Positions 39,561 through 51,465 of a stretch of DNA of 64,000 bases are shown here, piece by piece (within the stretch, counting starts at the first letter, position 1; each line of letters begins with the position of its first letter). Source of the DNA: Cynocephalus volans (taxonomy: Eukaryota > Chordata > Mammalia > Dermoptera > Cynocephalidae); the NCBI RefSeq assembly GCF_027409185.1, contig NC_084475.1, positions 13,102,130 to 13,166,129 of the forward strand, given 5' to 3'. A program made the translations under genes and the position numbers. The notes beneath the pieces were generated by a model. That model saw only the letters and a program-made list of their open reading frames with translations, was not told where the DNA came from and did not search any database.

Positions 39561-40308
39561 TTATACACACATACATGAGTGGACTCGTATATTCATAAGT
39601 AAATGAAAAAATGACTGTAAGAGTGAATAAGCACTCCTGCTTTCAAGAATCCTTGCGCAAATATTTAACTCATTAGGGTTTGTAGTTAAAAATATGTAGT
39701 TACATAGTTTTAAAAGTCTGACTCAGACATTTTAAAATATTGGTGTATGTTGACAAACTACAGACATTTATGCAAATTAATGAGGAAGAGCATAAACATT
39801 ACCTGAGCACCTACTAAGCGCAGAGACTACAAACCACCTGGTGGATGCATTTTGCTTTAATTCTCACAACAGCCCTACGAGATGGGTACTTTGATCTCCA
39901 CTTGATAGATGAGCAGCCCAAAGCTTACTTGTCTAGCCTTAGGTCCCAGGTCGAATGTGGTCGAGGCAGAATTTGAATTCACTTTGTCTTGATGCCAAAG
40001 TCTGAGCTCAAGAATGTCTAAACAATGTCTCAGTAGTTCTCTCGTCAGAGAGGCAAAAGGTACTTGCTCTCCTAGAAATGACCAAATCTCACTGCCAAGC
40101 CAGTAGCTGCTCTGTAGCCACTCAGGGCTGGAGGTAGGGCACCTCCGGATGTGGTTCTGCAGGAGGTCATGCAGGGAATCACTGCATTTCTGTCTTCCTC
40201 ATAGGGTGAAACCAGCAAGGATCTTCCCACGTGGCTCCTTAGAGGTTGCAGATAGGAAAACAACAAACAAACAAAGAAATACATAAAAAAGCAAACAAAA
40301 ACCCCAAA
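39560..40308. other. Unique DNA with a MIR and an octamer
   Basis: Apart from the MIR at 39795-40015, an octamer ATGCAAAT lies at 39770-39777 and an A-rich patch at 40258-40305. Confidence 0.5.
39795..40015 (-). repeat. MIR SINE fossil
   Basis: CTGAGCACCTACTAAGCGCA, CACAACAGCCCTACGAGATG and TTAGGTCCCAGGTCGAATGT are the MIR reverse complement. Confidence 0.7.
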
Positions 40309-40920
40309 TGTGTCAGCCCGCGTATTCTGAGAGGCAGAAGCTGAGATGGAATTAAATGAGCAAGGATTTTATTAGAGGAAATGCCAATGCAGGATGGGGG
40401 GGAATACAGAAGGAATCAGAAAAGCTGTAGAGCCATCAGATCTCAATGCAAGTCTGACCCCAAATGAAGGAAAGAAGTTTGGATAAAAGCCTCCCAGACC
40501 ACCGGGCAAGGCTACCTTGGAATTATCAAGACAAAGTTGGGTTCCCCAAGAACAGGGAGGACCTTAGCATGACGTCCTTGATACACTTAGCCATTTGCTA
40601 AGAGCGGCCTGGGGAAGTATGGCTTTGACCGAACTTGGCCAAACTTGGCCAAACTTGGTTGAGTTTCAGAGAGCAGATGCTGCGGCCTTTGGTCAACTAC
40701 ACTCTCTGTGGCTGAAGATGCATTCTCATGGAGGGGGAGGGAAGGGGACACTCAGCTGGATTCAATTAGATTGTGTGCATGTGTCTCAAGAAGGCTACAC
40801 AGTTGCTGAAGAAAGGGATGAGACTGGCCCAGCACATGAGCTAGACCTTAAAAGCTGTTGTCACAGCCATTGTCTTTTCTTATCTGCTCAGTGGCTCCAA
40901 GTAGCCACTATCTGCACTGG
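40309..40920 (-). mobile_element. Probable solo retroviral LTR
   Basis: Read on the minus strand the 3' part has AATAAA followed by ATCCTTGCTCATTTAATTCC and ends GCGGGCTGACACA, the usual layout of an LTR R/U5 end terminating in CA. The 5' limit near 40920 is a guess; no target duplication or internal gene was found. A tandem of three near-identical 10-mers (AAACTTGGCC type) is at 40631-40658. Family not recognised. Confidence 0.45.
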
Positions 40921-41219
40921 ACAAAGTATTTCCCCTGAGCTACTCCACTATGTGTAGAAGACTGTAAAAGACCCTCAAATTTCTTTACTACAAATACATT
41001 CACACTTTTCTTCTTAACTGTAAAAGTATCATGCATGTGTGAACAATTAGCAAATTGCAGATATGTAGAAATCAGAAATGGAGTAACCACACACTCCAGC
41101 TCCCAGTGGAAACCCTCATTAAGCATTGCATATGGGCCTTCCATCGCGTGTGGGCCCCTTAAATGCAGACGTGACAGGTAAGACAACATCATGTGTTGGA
41201 CTTCTTCTACTTGTTTGGC

Positions 41220-41335
41220 ACCTTGTGCTGAGCACCTGTTTCATTTGGCTCTCACTATGACCCTGTGAGGTAGGGCCCTTTAGCCCCACATTCCTGGTTT
41301 ACAGCTGAGGAAGTGGCGGTCGGAGGAACCAAGGA
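41220..41335 (-). repeat. MIR SINE fragment
   Basis: GCTGAGCACCTGTTTCATTT, ACCCTGTGAGGTAGGGCCCT and TTTACAGCTGAGGAAGTG fit MIR in reverse. Confidence 0.55.
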
Positions 41336-42316
41336 AACAGTGAGAGTCTGAGTAGTCCTGAGAGCTAAACTAGGGCCAGAAAGCAAGGAGCTGACAGCAG
41401 AGGACCACCGACCAGATCCTCACCTATGACTCCAAGCTACTGGGCAGAGGGGTTGCAACTCACACCACTGCTGATGCTATCCTCTGCCAAAGAGTATACC
41501 AGAATGTATCCCTCAACAGAATAACTCTGGAGAAGTTTCTCACATTCCACCTGGGAGACAGATTGGGTCTCTTCTTTCCTTGAGTATCAATACTACATTT
41601 TGACTCAGGATTCAAAGGAGAAAAAAAAAAATCTGTATCTATGTATATCAACTTATCCACCCATAATAAATTACCTCTCTTGCCTTTCAGTTGTTAGAAT
41701 CAAAACCATATCGAGGAAAGGTTGATTCTTGAAGAGGATTCAGAGTACCCATCCTTATAGCACATAAGCAGACCATTCCATAACCCCCCACTCTCAACTG
41801 ACTATACATGCTTCTGAACAGACAGATGACATCCCAGAAGAAAAGAGCTTTATACCACCAGAGGTGCTGAATCTGCACTGTGTTTACTTCTGATAATCTC
41901 TTTATAGGGTTCTGGGATCTGTCCCCTGGGCTTTATTTTCCACCTAAGGGATTATTACCCTGAGTTTCCAGGGCCCTGAGTTCTTTATTGCCCCCAGTGG
42001 TCTCAAGCCATAAATTTCCAGCTGTTATTAACATGGCCAGACAGATTTTTAAGACTTCTATAGACAGCATACAATTAACCATCTCCTGTCAACTGGAAAA
42101 TCAGCTCAATAGCCATTCAAGTTCATGTCTAAACCCCTTTACGTTAAGGAAGGCTTAGAAAGGTTCCTCGACTCTCAAAACTAGAATTTCTCAGAAGCTG
42201 TGAAGACAACAGGAAGTCCAAAATGGGAGATGGAGCCAGCCATGGGAAGGGAGGGCTATGCAAATGTCACATGCAGGTACAGGTTATAAGTCAATCATGG
42301 CAGCCATGAGTGGCTC
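41336..42316. other. Unique downstream DNA
   Basis: No gene or clear repeat; octamer ATGCAAAT at 42258-42265. Confidence 0.5.
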
Positions 42317-42782
42317 TTTTTTTTTTTTTTTTTTTTTAACCCAAATCAGTTTATCGGAGCAGTTGTGCAAGTAAGTCCTCTAAGATACTGGTCTATTCGT
42401 TTTCACCAGTCTGCTCTGCCCCTGGAAACCTACATGCAAGTGTGTACTTACCAGAAGTAAATAGCAAAGTGGACAGTGGACATGCTTGTCAGTGGCTGAG
42501 GGCACCAGCATGGATCGCAGGTCTGCAGATCACTCATGTAATGAAGCAGAAATAACTGTGGTGCACAAAGCAAGTCTCACCCTTGGTACTGGGTCCCTGG
42601 CCACCAACTCAGAAGCGAGGCACTAGAGCTGAGCATCAGGAGGAACAATTGCCAAGAGCAAATGCACATGGTATCCCAAGGAAAGGATGGGCAAGACTAA
42701 TTATTGCTCAGCAGACTTTGTGAGCCAAGATGTTGGAAAGCTAATATGGATACAAGATCAACAGGCAAGGCTTCCATAATCT
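42317..42782 (-). other. Possible retroposed sequence with poly(A) tail
   Basis: A run of 21 T (42317-42337) would be the poly(A) tail of a minus-strand insert extending to about 42782. The hexamer TGGCTC flanks both ends (42311-42316 and 42783-42788), a short possible target duplication. I do not recognise a parent gene and see no open frame. It could equally be unique DNA beside a simple T run. Confidence 0.3.
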
Positions 42783-42829
42783 TGGCTCAAATTACATCGC
42801 TAATTTGATTTTTCACTCTTCTCCAGCTC

Positions 42830-43230
42830 TTCAACCACTCTATGCTCCGTTCACACCAAATGACCTTTCTTTCTCCTCCTCCTGTTCTTCCTCCTCCTCC
42901 TTCATCCCCAAATTTCTTGGGTCTGTTTTTGCTTATATTCCTCCTTCCATCTGGGATGCCTTTCCCATATCTCGGTATATTCAAATTCTACCTGGGTTTC
43001 AACATTCATCTCGAATGTCAGATCCTTCATGAAGCTTTCTTTTATTCCCCCCGAATCTCATTTTATGGCAATAAGAACTTTTTCTTTGTATTCATATAAT
43101 ATTTCCTACTATTAGACTACACTTTCTTTGAAGGCAGGAGTTATATTCAATTTATCCTGATAGATGTAGAATAAATAGAAGAATGTTGTAAACATTGTAT
43201 ATAATAGGCACTCCACAAATACTAATACAT
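42830..43230 (+). repeat. L2 LINE 3' fragment
   Basis: CTTCCATCTGGGATGCCTTT, TCAAATTCTACCTGGGTTTC and TATAATAGGCACTCCACAAA follow the L2 3' order. Confidence 0.6.
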
Positions 43231-43329
43231 TCATGAGAACATGAAGGGACAGTCAAGCAAATGAATACACTAGCTAGACAGCTTTATCTGCATATATTTT
43301 TTTCAACTTGTCCGAGCCCACAATCATTT

Positions 43330-44060
43330 TATCTTCCAAATCCTTGCTTCCTGTTAGACTGGGAGACCCCACCACCCATCCAGTTAAGAACTGATGAGGC
43401 ATCCCCAACTCTTCCCTACCCGTTTACCTTCATATTCAATCAATCCCCAAGACCTCCAGATTTTCCCTTCTAAGCATGTCTTTAATCCATACCCCCTTCC
43501 CTATCGCTACTGCCCTCATTCAGAAATTCTTTCTCCTGGCTGTTACTCCTGCCTCCTCATGGTTTCACCTACTCCAAGGTTAAGTCCCCTCACTTCACAC
43601 TGTGTGCTGCCTAAGAAGTGATCATTCTAAAACAATTCCAATTCTCTCCTAGGTTAAAATATTTGAAAGTCTCCCCTTCTTAGAGAATAAAATCTGGTCC
43701 CTTTAATCCAGCCTGGAAAGTGTTTGGTGATCTGGCCTTTCTCTACTCTGAACAGCTTTGTCTCAGGCCTCTCTTTGCTAACCCTTTAAGGTGAAAGTGA
43801 CGACATTAACGTGGACTGGCCACTGCATGCTGTTTCTCATAGCTGTGGCTGCACCTGAGTGATTTCTCTCTGCCCATACCCTGGCCCTTCCCCCGGGTAG
43901 CTCCTCTGCATCCTTTAAACCATAGCTGGGAGTTATCTCATTCAGAAATCCTCCCACTCCTCCTAGCTGGGCCAGACTCTCCTCTGTGCTTTCTCAGCAC
44001 CTGAGTGTCCCCTCTTTCCTACCATATATTGCAATAAACAGTTTTCATACCCATCTCCTC
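43330..44060 (+). repeat. Second L2 LINE fragment
   Basis: Contains CATTCTAAAACAATTCCAAT, TTGAAAGTCTCCCCTTCTTA, GAGAATAAAATCTGGTCCCT and TCATTCAGAAATCCTCCCAC, that is, the ORF2 end and 3' region of L2. Much of the middle is degraded. Confidence 0.55.
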
Positions 44061-45295
44061 CATGTGGCTGAGCCTTCTGTGAAGATGATGTCACTATTCA
44101 TTCACATTTGCAACCAGAGCAAAGAGTAGCCCCTCCCCCTCCCCCTTTGTCTGGTCACTTCATGAGTGTAATTGGGGCAATATATAACTTGGATGGAATG
44201 ATAAATTTCCTAATCAGTAAGACTTGCATCCCTGTGAAAGATTCAGAAGGAAAACATAATGCTATGAGAGGGGAGAGAACCCTTGTCCAGCTGATATCTT
44301 TTATGTGGTTCATCCTGGCATGATTGGGAGAGTTGGTAGAAATACATCATCTTCCGTGTACCCAGGTCAGGGCTGTTATTATGAGATGACTTCATGAGTG
44401 ACATGTCATTATTTTTTAACCATATTCAAAACTTAGATGTGTCAAGAATTAGAAAGTAAAGACTTAAAATAATAAAATAAAAGCGTACTGAAATTTCCTC
44501 TGAATGAAAAGGGATTTTCAACCTTCTAAAAACTAGAAACCACCACGAGGTCACTATGCTTTCTCTCTCTTTGCCTGGAAATGACAATATTAGCAGTGAA
44601 ATCTAACAATTCAAAGATCTCCAGAGAATATAGAAAAAAATGACCAAGTCCTGAAATGCCAGCAGAATGCAGTCTGGGCCTTGATATTTTTATGGGGAAA
44701 TCTATATAAATGCAGATTATAACTCTCTACCTGGGACTGTTGTTCTATTTTCAAACAAATGAAATCAGAAAGCCTGTTCCCAAAATTTTGCCATTCGTCT
44801 CTTCTGTCCATGCTCTGGGTCTTTCTTCACTGTGGCTGCTCTGGTGACTGCCTTTCCTCCCACAGACAGCCCAGCTGTCCCGGAACAAGTGGGACATAAG
44901 GCATGAAAGAAGTTCAAGGTGAAGAGCAGGGTCTGGGGAGACTGAGAAAGAGCAAACGGCTGTACAGTCTGGAGGTGATTAAGCCTGGGTCATCTTTCTG
45001 TCCGAAAATGGGAATCAAAGTTATTATCTATATTGCTGTTCGGTTAGATTTTAACTAAAGCTATGTCAAAGTCTGTTTAATTTATAAGTGTTTCTACAAG
45101 AAAACATTACATTCTGAGCTCCAAACAACAAGGTTGCAAATGAAGTTTTGGAAAATCATCTATATTTAAGGTGGAGGTTATATACATATCTTTATTCATA
45201 AACCGTAAGATTGGCATCAATATTTTTAGTTGCTTTCTCAATACTTTCCATTTTTACTGAGCTTGTCATTAACCCAAATATCCCATTTTATTCCC
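44061..45295. other. Unique downstream DNA
   Basis: No gene. A/T-rich around 44.4-44.5 and 45.0-45.3 kb. Confidence 0.5.
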
Positions 45296-45645
45296 ATAAA
45301 AACTGTTACCAAGTTAGATGTCCTTCCTCATGATCATCTTTGTGCAGTTGATTTTTGAAACTACAATTATCAGGACTCAGTTTTGACCCTGTTGAATTTC
45401 ATTAGGCTTGTTTTGATCCATGGCTACTGATCCCTCAGATAATACTAAATTTTGATTGGTGAAGCTATTGGTACTAGTTGTCCCTTCCAATTATTCAGCA
45501 TATACAAACTTCGTAAGCATTTCTTTCATGACTTCATCTAATTTTTATTTATGAAATGTTGAATAGGATTGTGGCAAAGTAGAACCCAAGTGATCCTCTC
45601 CTGGAGATTTTCTCTTCTGTTAACACCAATCTAAGCACTGAACAG
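45296..45645. repeat. L3/CR1 LINE fossil
   Basis: ACTTCGTAAGCATTTCTTTC, TGAAATGTTGAATAGGATTG and GTAGAACCCAAGTGATCCTC correspond to the CR1-type sequence that in many amniote genomes reads '...TGTTGAACAGGA...GGCACTCC'. Very old; orientation not determined. Confidence 0.5.
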
Positions 45646-46539
45646 CTGAAAAATATTTAAAGACACGGCTGTCTTAAAGCACAAGGGCAGGTAGGCTCAT
45701 ATGTGCCTCACAGCCCTCTGTCCACCAGCCCTCTGTGACACCAGCAGGTGTCACGTTAGTCTTCATGAGTTGAGACCAGACAGTTGATTGGTCCTCAACA
45801 TACCTTCTAATCAAGGCCTCATAAAAAGTATGTTTAGAATCACCACCTGTTTGAATTACATTTTACGAAAATGTCTATTCAAAATATTAAGTGACAGTAT
45901 AGGAAATCAAATACTTATATTTCTCCAAATTGATTGGGAGTTTAAAAAGGCATGTGAGAAATGCTGCCAAAGTGCCCATGTCCCATTCTTCAAGCCCGTG
46001 GGTAGGTCAGGAGACCGGTTAAAGAGATGTCCTTATTTCTCTCCCTCAAGGACACTGTGGGGCAGAGTTACAGCAACTCAAAATTACCTTCAGATGCAGT
46101 TATTCCAACTCTGGCAATCAGCTCTTGTTCTGGGAAGAGAGAACATTTCATACCATGAGACACATTGCAGATAAGCCCCCTAGATCGTGCAGCAACCTCA
46201 GTAAAATTAGGCTACTCAGCTGATTAATATTAGCTTTCAATGTGTCAAAACAGGAACAGTCCCTTCCCAAGGGCACTATTTGATCATGAGCTATCCAGTC
46301 CCACAAAGCCTAATCTTCACTTTTTATTATTATTATTATTAATTTTTTTGCTACCCACGTGGTGGGGGGGTGGAGAGGACAGGGGGACAGAGGGGAGGTG
46401 GGGAGAGAGGTGGAGGGTTGGTGAATGCCATCAGTTACCTAACAGTTGAGAAAGACCACTTAGGTTATTTTACAAAGAAACATGAAGATAATGGACACCA
46501 CTGAATGGAAGGAGAGCTAACTGGAGAAGAAAGCAAGAT
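45646..46539. other. Unique DNA with (TTA)n and G-rich purine tract
   Basis: A (TTA)7-like repeat at 46320-46342 is followed by a G-rich stretch at 46361-46427. No gene. Confidence 0.5.
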
Positions 46540-46780
46540 TGTAACGCCTGACATTTACCAGGTACATACAAGGTGCAAAGTATGTTCTAATCACTTTGTA
46601 TGTCTTATCTCAACCAAACAGCTTAATGGGGAGAGGCACTAGTTTTTCCAATTTCACTTGTTGAAGAAACTAGGGCAAGAAAAAAAAAAAAAGAAAAAGA
46701 TTTAAGTCACAGGGTCCAAGTCAGATAGCTGGTAAATAGCAGAGATGGGATTTGAACCCAGATAATCTGCCTCCAAACCC
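46540..46780 (-). repeat. MIR SINE fossil
   Basis: ATTTACCAGGTACATACAAG, then AGTCAGATAGCTGGTAAATA and GATGGGATTTGAACCCAGAT are the MIR reverse complement, interrupted by an A-rich expansion at 46680-46698. Confidence 0.75.
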
Positions 46781-48330
46781 TACCCTTGGATTCTACAGCC
46801 TCCCCAAGTGTCATGATGGAAGCAAGAGAGCACAGCCGCATCCTGCCAAGTTTTAAGTCTTTCTTCAAGGGAGCCCTGCTGGAAAAGTTACAAGAGAACA
46901 GTTTTCCCCAGATTTCACGGTCCTTGAGTCAAATCCATGTCACTTTCATCTCTGCTCTTTCCCTGTACCCAGCTACCACCCTAAACCCTGGCATCTTCTG
47001 CCCAACCTGCTCCCACACAGAGGCTCCCCCACCCCCCCATAGCACCAATTACAGCAAGGTTGGCAGCGTTAAGGATCCATTTGTTTTCAATTATATGACA
47101 CACACTCACACCTCTTTCTTGGTCATTTCATAAGAGGTGGGAGGGAGAAATGCGGGTCTGGGGAAGTTTGAAAAGCATTGTTTCCATCTCACAGGACCCT
47201 TTCCTTCCCACTGAGGGCCAGACTCCAGGGGATATTTCACTGGGTGAGGGACTGGGGCTTTCCACCGAAATGGAGGAGAGAAGGGAGAGGAGGAAGGGGA
47301 GGAAGAAGAGGGGATGGTAGAGAAAGGGAAGAGGAGAAGGGGAAAGGGGTGGGGAAGAGGGAAGAGGAAAAGGCTGCTTTCTCAAAGGGAGAGGCTTTTC
47401 CCAGGGACACGCACGGGGCCGGTGCCCATTAGCATTCCTCTGCATAATAAGGGTCCTGCCTATTGTCATGCAAATTAATTCAGATGACAACACTCTCTCC
47501 TCGACAACACTGCCCCAGCACAGGGAAGTTTCTCACACTGCCTCAGCCAATACTAATGGGCCTCTACACCATCTTTCATTAATTATTTTTCTCCCCTTTT
47601 GCTCCTGCAAAGTTGGTTCTCAGCTAGGTCCCCCTTTACTTCCCAGCTGGCTACATTTCAATCTGGAGCAGTTGACATCATCTCGATAAGCAAAATAAGA
47701 TAATTTTTAAATCAATAAAAACTAGAGGAAAATCTATATTTCAGATGAATACTAAAAAAGAAGTGTTTGACGAAACAGAGGGATGGAGCAAGGTCCAGCA
47801 GTAGCTCCACTCTCTCCTCTTCCCACTGTGCTCAGAGCGTCTAAGCAGCCTCTCTTCTCCCCACTGAGCAGCCTTCTCTTGTCTGTCATTCAGGGCCTGA
47901 TAAGAGGGATTCTTTGGGCTTGACTGTAGAGGGGTGACTCATCTTTGCCATTGTCTGTCCTGCCAACCGCTTGCTCCCGGCCACTCCCCAATTATTCTGA
48001 CTTGTCCACATCAGCAGGCTTCAGCTCAGCCACCAGGCCACTGCCACTGGCTGAGGCCAGTTTCTTCCCTGAAGGGAGTTCTCTGTCAACTCTAACTCAG
48101 GAGCCAAGAAAAAGAGTAAACAAGGGTGGCTTCGCACAAAGCCAGAGGCGGGTGGAAGCAGAGCTGCAGCTCATTCATGCATCCTCTTTCCAACTTCCTG
48201 ATCCCCTGGGTACCCAGATATCTTGTCCCCAGCCCTCTCCTGGCCTGAGCATCTGATCCCTGCAGCCTAAAGTTAAGAGCTAGCTATTTCTCTCTCTCTT
48301 ACTTCCAGAACTATGCCTTCTTGTTCTGTA
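46781..48330. other. Unique DNA with polypurine block and octamer-bearing stretch
   Basis: 47272-47373 is nearly pure purine on the + strand. Immediately after, 47420-47600 is repeat-free with ATTAGCAT, an octamer ATGCAAAT at 47468-47475 and several TAAT cores. No gene. Confidence 0.5.
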
Positions 48331-48600
48331 CACAGCACAGTAGACTAGTTAAAAGCTCTGTTCTGGGGTCTGAAGAACAAGTTCCGATCCTAGTTGTCTC
48401 TTTTCTAGCTACGTAATCTTAGGCAAGTTTCTTATGCACTGTGTCCTCAGTTTACTTATCTATGAAATGGGGGTAACAACTGTACTCACCTGGTAGAGCT
48501 GTTATGATGATTAAACACATAATTTGTGTAAAGCACTGAAAACAATGCCTGGCACATTGTAAGCATTTTTAATAAACATTCACTAGTGTCATTAATTAAT
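48331..48600 (+). repeat. Near full-length MIR SINE
   Basis: Runs from ACAGTAGACTAGTTAAAAGC through CTAGCTACGTAATCTTAGGC and ATGAAATGGGGGTAACAACT to CAATGCCTGGCACATTGTAA and the 3' end. This is the best-preserved MIR in the window. Confidence 0.85.
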
Positions 48601-50310
48601 TTTGACTTGTTTTTGGTTTATCCGGCTAACTGCTCTCCTTTCCATTTTAGCCAAGTTCGCTCCTTTACTTATTACTTCAAACCTTCCAGGCAGCCCTGTC
48701 CTGGTTTCTTTTGCTGTCCAAAATGTTTTGTGACAATAAATACATAATATCCTGCAACATTGCTAATGCAGAAAGAATGTGACCCAGGGCCTACCTTTGT
48801 CCCAAAACATTCCACCTGTCCCTGAAAGCCCTGACATTTCTACCACACTTCTGAGTAGATGAGGTAAGAAAATACAGGGGTGGAGACGAACATACTGGAA
48901 ATCAGCATTAGCTTACACATTATCTCAACAACAGACAGGCTTTGTAGCCAGGCACAAATTATATGCAAATCATATGCAAATCTGAATGTAAACTATGGGC
49001 CCAGGAGAAAATCCTTAAGAGACATTCCCATTCCCTTCTCCCCTACTTCCCAAGCTGGATTTTGTTTTCTGATTGATCAATTGGGAATTCATTATAAAGA
49101 TTCAAAGGTGCATATAATTCTCAAAAGAAGTTCATTTTACCTGCTTGTCAGGGGTCAGAGGCTAATGAGACCTCAGGAAGTGAAAGGGACTGCAGCTGAG
49201 TTCACAGACTGAAGGGAAGGCTCTGTCCACTCTAACTCCAGGCCAAGAGAAAGAGTAAACCTTGATGGCTGTGGACCGGGCCAAGAGACAGAAACTGCAA
49301 ACCTCTCAGGGGCCTTGGCTGGGCAGGGAGGGCTCCAAGTGTTTGTTCGGGCTGCTGGGCGGTCTCTTCCTTGCCCTGGGGTGGGGGAAACAGCGCTAGC
49401 CTTAAGCCCACTCTAACAGGATTTGCTCACACTTCTCATTTCTTTAATCGAATTTGAAAAGAAAGATAAACTAACTTAGTTTGGGGAAGGGGCAGGAAGT
49501 GGAAAGAGAAAAGGGACAACACAACTTCATCATTCATTCATTCATTCAACAGAATTTTATGGGGGCGCTCCTGGGCGTCAGACAGTCCCCCAGCCACCAT
49601 AGAGGATTTTACCTAAGCTTCTCAAAAGGTAAGCATTCCACACTGAGAAAACTCAGGATCGGATGTGAAACTGAGGTGAAACTTGCTCTAAGTTTCACAT
49701 CAGCACAGTTGCTGGAAGAAAATCATATAACTACACTGGGGGCATTATAAGTTCATAATCCCCAACCTCAACTGGGCCCTCAAAATGGCCACAAATCCTA
49801 TGTTTCTTTAGCCAGCCTACTCTCCCATTCTACAGAATGGCTATGTCACATCTCCGCTTTCCTCACCCCAGCCAAGTCCCCTCTGTTTCTTCACTCCAGG
49901 GTGATGGTCATGCCTCCTACTTCTCAGTTGTCTCCACTAAATCCGCAGACTTATTTGAGCCTTACCCATTCCCCCTCCTCCTTCCCTGGTGCTCCCAGGG
50001 AAGATAAGTGTCTTCTATCAAAGACCAAGTGCTCTGGGTCCTCCCTGGGGACCTCACTTGCTCAGTTAGTCCCCTCTCTGAGATACCTTCAAATTCCCTT
50101 TCACTTCTTGAGCTTGCTCTTCAGCATTCAAACAACAGTTTGATAATATAGTGAACGGATTACCTCCATCATGCACTTAGAATACAGCCTCTTATACAGC
50201 GAATGTGCCTACGAGTCTGCTGTAATTGTGCTATGAAAAGACGATCGATGTCACTAGTGTTGGGCATATGCATCTAAAACCAGTGAGGTCCCTTTCTTTG
50301 TCCAACAGGA
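48601..50310. other. Unique DNA with tandem octamers and an L2 scrap
   Basis: Two octamers ATGCAAAT lie 11 bp apart at 48963-48970 and 48974-48981. A (CATT)n plus L2 end scrap is at 49525-49590. No gene. Confidence 0.5.
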
Positions 50311-50509
50311 ACACTGTCCGGTAGAACTATCTGTGATGATGGAAATGCTCTACATTTGCACTGTCCAATATAGTAGACACCAGAGCCACATGGGGCTATG
50401 GAACACTTGAAAGGAAGCTGACAGAACTGAGGAGCTGAATTTTTTATTTCATTCTAACTAACTTAAACAGCCACACGTGGCTAGTGGATACTGTATTAGA
50501 TAGCACTGG
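50311..50509 (+). mobile_element. Non-autonomous hAT-type DNA transposon
   Basis: Terminal inverted repeats ACTGTCCGGTAGAACT and TATTAGATAGCACTG, with inner GTGATGATGGAAATGCTCTA and CCACACGTGGCTAGTGGATA. This is a common mammalian MITE whose exact MER number I am not sure of. Confidence 0.7.
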
Positions 50510-50697
50510 TCTAAAAGTGTGGCCGAAATGTAAGGGATTGATAGTACCCAGTGTGGTTGAGGATGTGGGGAGAAAGGTATTCTCATACACTGTCAGGGTG
50601 AGTCAGTAACTACAGCCCTTTGTAGAGCACCGTGGCAACGTCTGCTATGATATATGTCCCGCTCATCCGTAAACCAAGGAGTATAATAGATAATATT

Positions 50698-50800
50698 CAT
50701 ATCCAGGGTTATTGAGAGAATGGACATTAATTTATCTTAAGTGCCTAACAGTGGTTCTAGTATAAAGTAGATGCTTAATAAAAGGTGACTACTATTAGTT
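50698..50800 (+). repeat. MIR SINE 3' fragment
   Basis: AACAGTGGTTCTAGTATAAA and GTAGATGCTTAATAAAAGGT match the MIR 3' end. Confidence 0.5.
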
Positions 50801-51027
50801 AATAATAGTAGTAGTAGTATTGGTAGGGTCAGGATTGGGATCAAAGCCTTGTAACCCCATTCTTAAAGCTCCTGGTTGTATAGTAAGTAAAATTCGGGGG
50901 GGGAGGGGACCTGCTGTCTGGGTAGGAGAAGCCCCCAGAGGAGAATGTGTTAGAGACATATTGATCATAGAAGAGCATGCAGCTCCGACACCGTAGTCAA
51001 TACCATGTCAGCCCCAAGGTTGCAGAA

Positions 51028-51259
51028 TGATGGTTCTCAACTAAGCGTGATTTTGCCCCCTACCCCCACCCCCAGGAGACATTTAGCAAGGTCAGGAGAT
51101 ATTTTTGGTTGTCACAACTGGAGAAGGGGTGTATGTTATTGGCAGCTGATGGGTGGAGGCCAGGGATGTTGTTCAATAGCCTGCAATGCACGGGACAGCG
51201 CTCGCCACAAAGAATGTCCCAGATGAGATGTCAGTAGTGCTGAGGTTGAGAAACCCTGG
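51028..51259 (+). mobile_element. Non-autonomous hAT-type DNA transposon (same family as 37123-37331)
   Basis: TGGTTCTCAACTAAGCGTGA at the left, TTTTTGGTTGTCACAACTGG inside, and GAGGTTGAGAAACCCTGG at the right. It is in the opposite orientation to the copy at 37 kb. Confidence 0.8.
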
Positions 51260-51289
51260 TGTAGGTTATGGACACGAGGAATTTGGACC

Positions 51290-51465
51290 CAGTCCCAGCT
51301 CCTCCTCTCAGGAGCCCCGCACCATGGGGGAGTTAATCAGACTCTTCAGCCTTAGCTTTTTTATCTGTAACATGGAAATGATGATGATAATAACAATATG
51401 TGTCCCACATGAAAGGCTTATATGGCTTGACATAAGCCAAGTGCTTAGACGTTTATGTCCAGTGC
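51290..51465 (+). repeat. MIR SINE fossil
   Basis: AATCAGACTCTTCAGCCTTA, then TTTTTTATCTGTAACATGGA and GATGATGATAATAACAATAT fit the MIR core and downstream part. Confidence 0.6.

Noticed and set aside
33605..42265. Single octamers at 33605, 39770 and 42258 as a long-range pattern
   Set aside because: Single 8-mers are expected a few times in 64 kb of A/T-rich DNA; only the close arrays are kept as findings.
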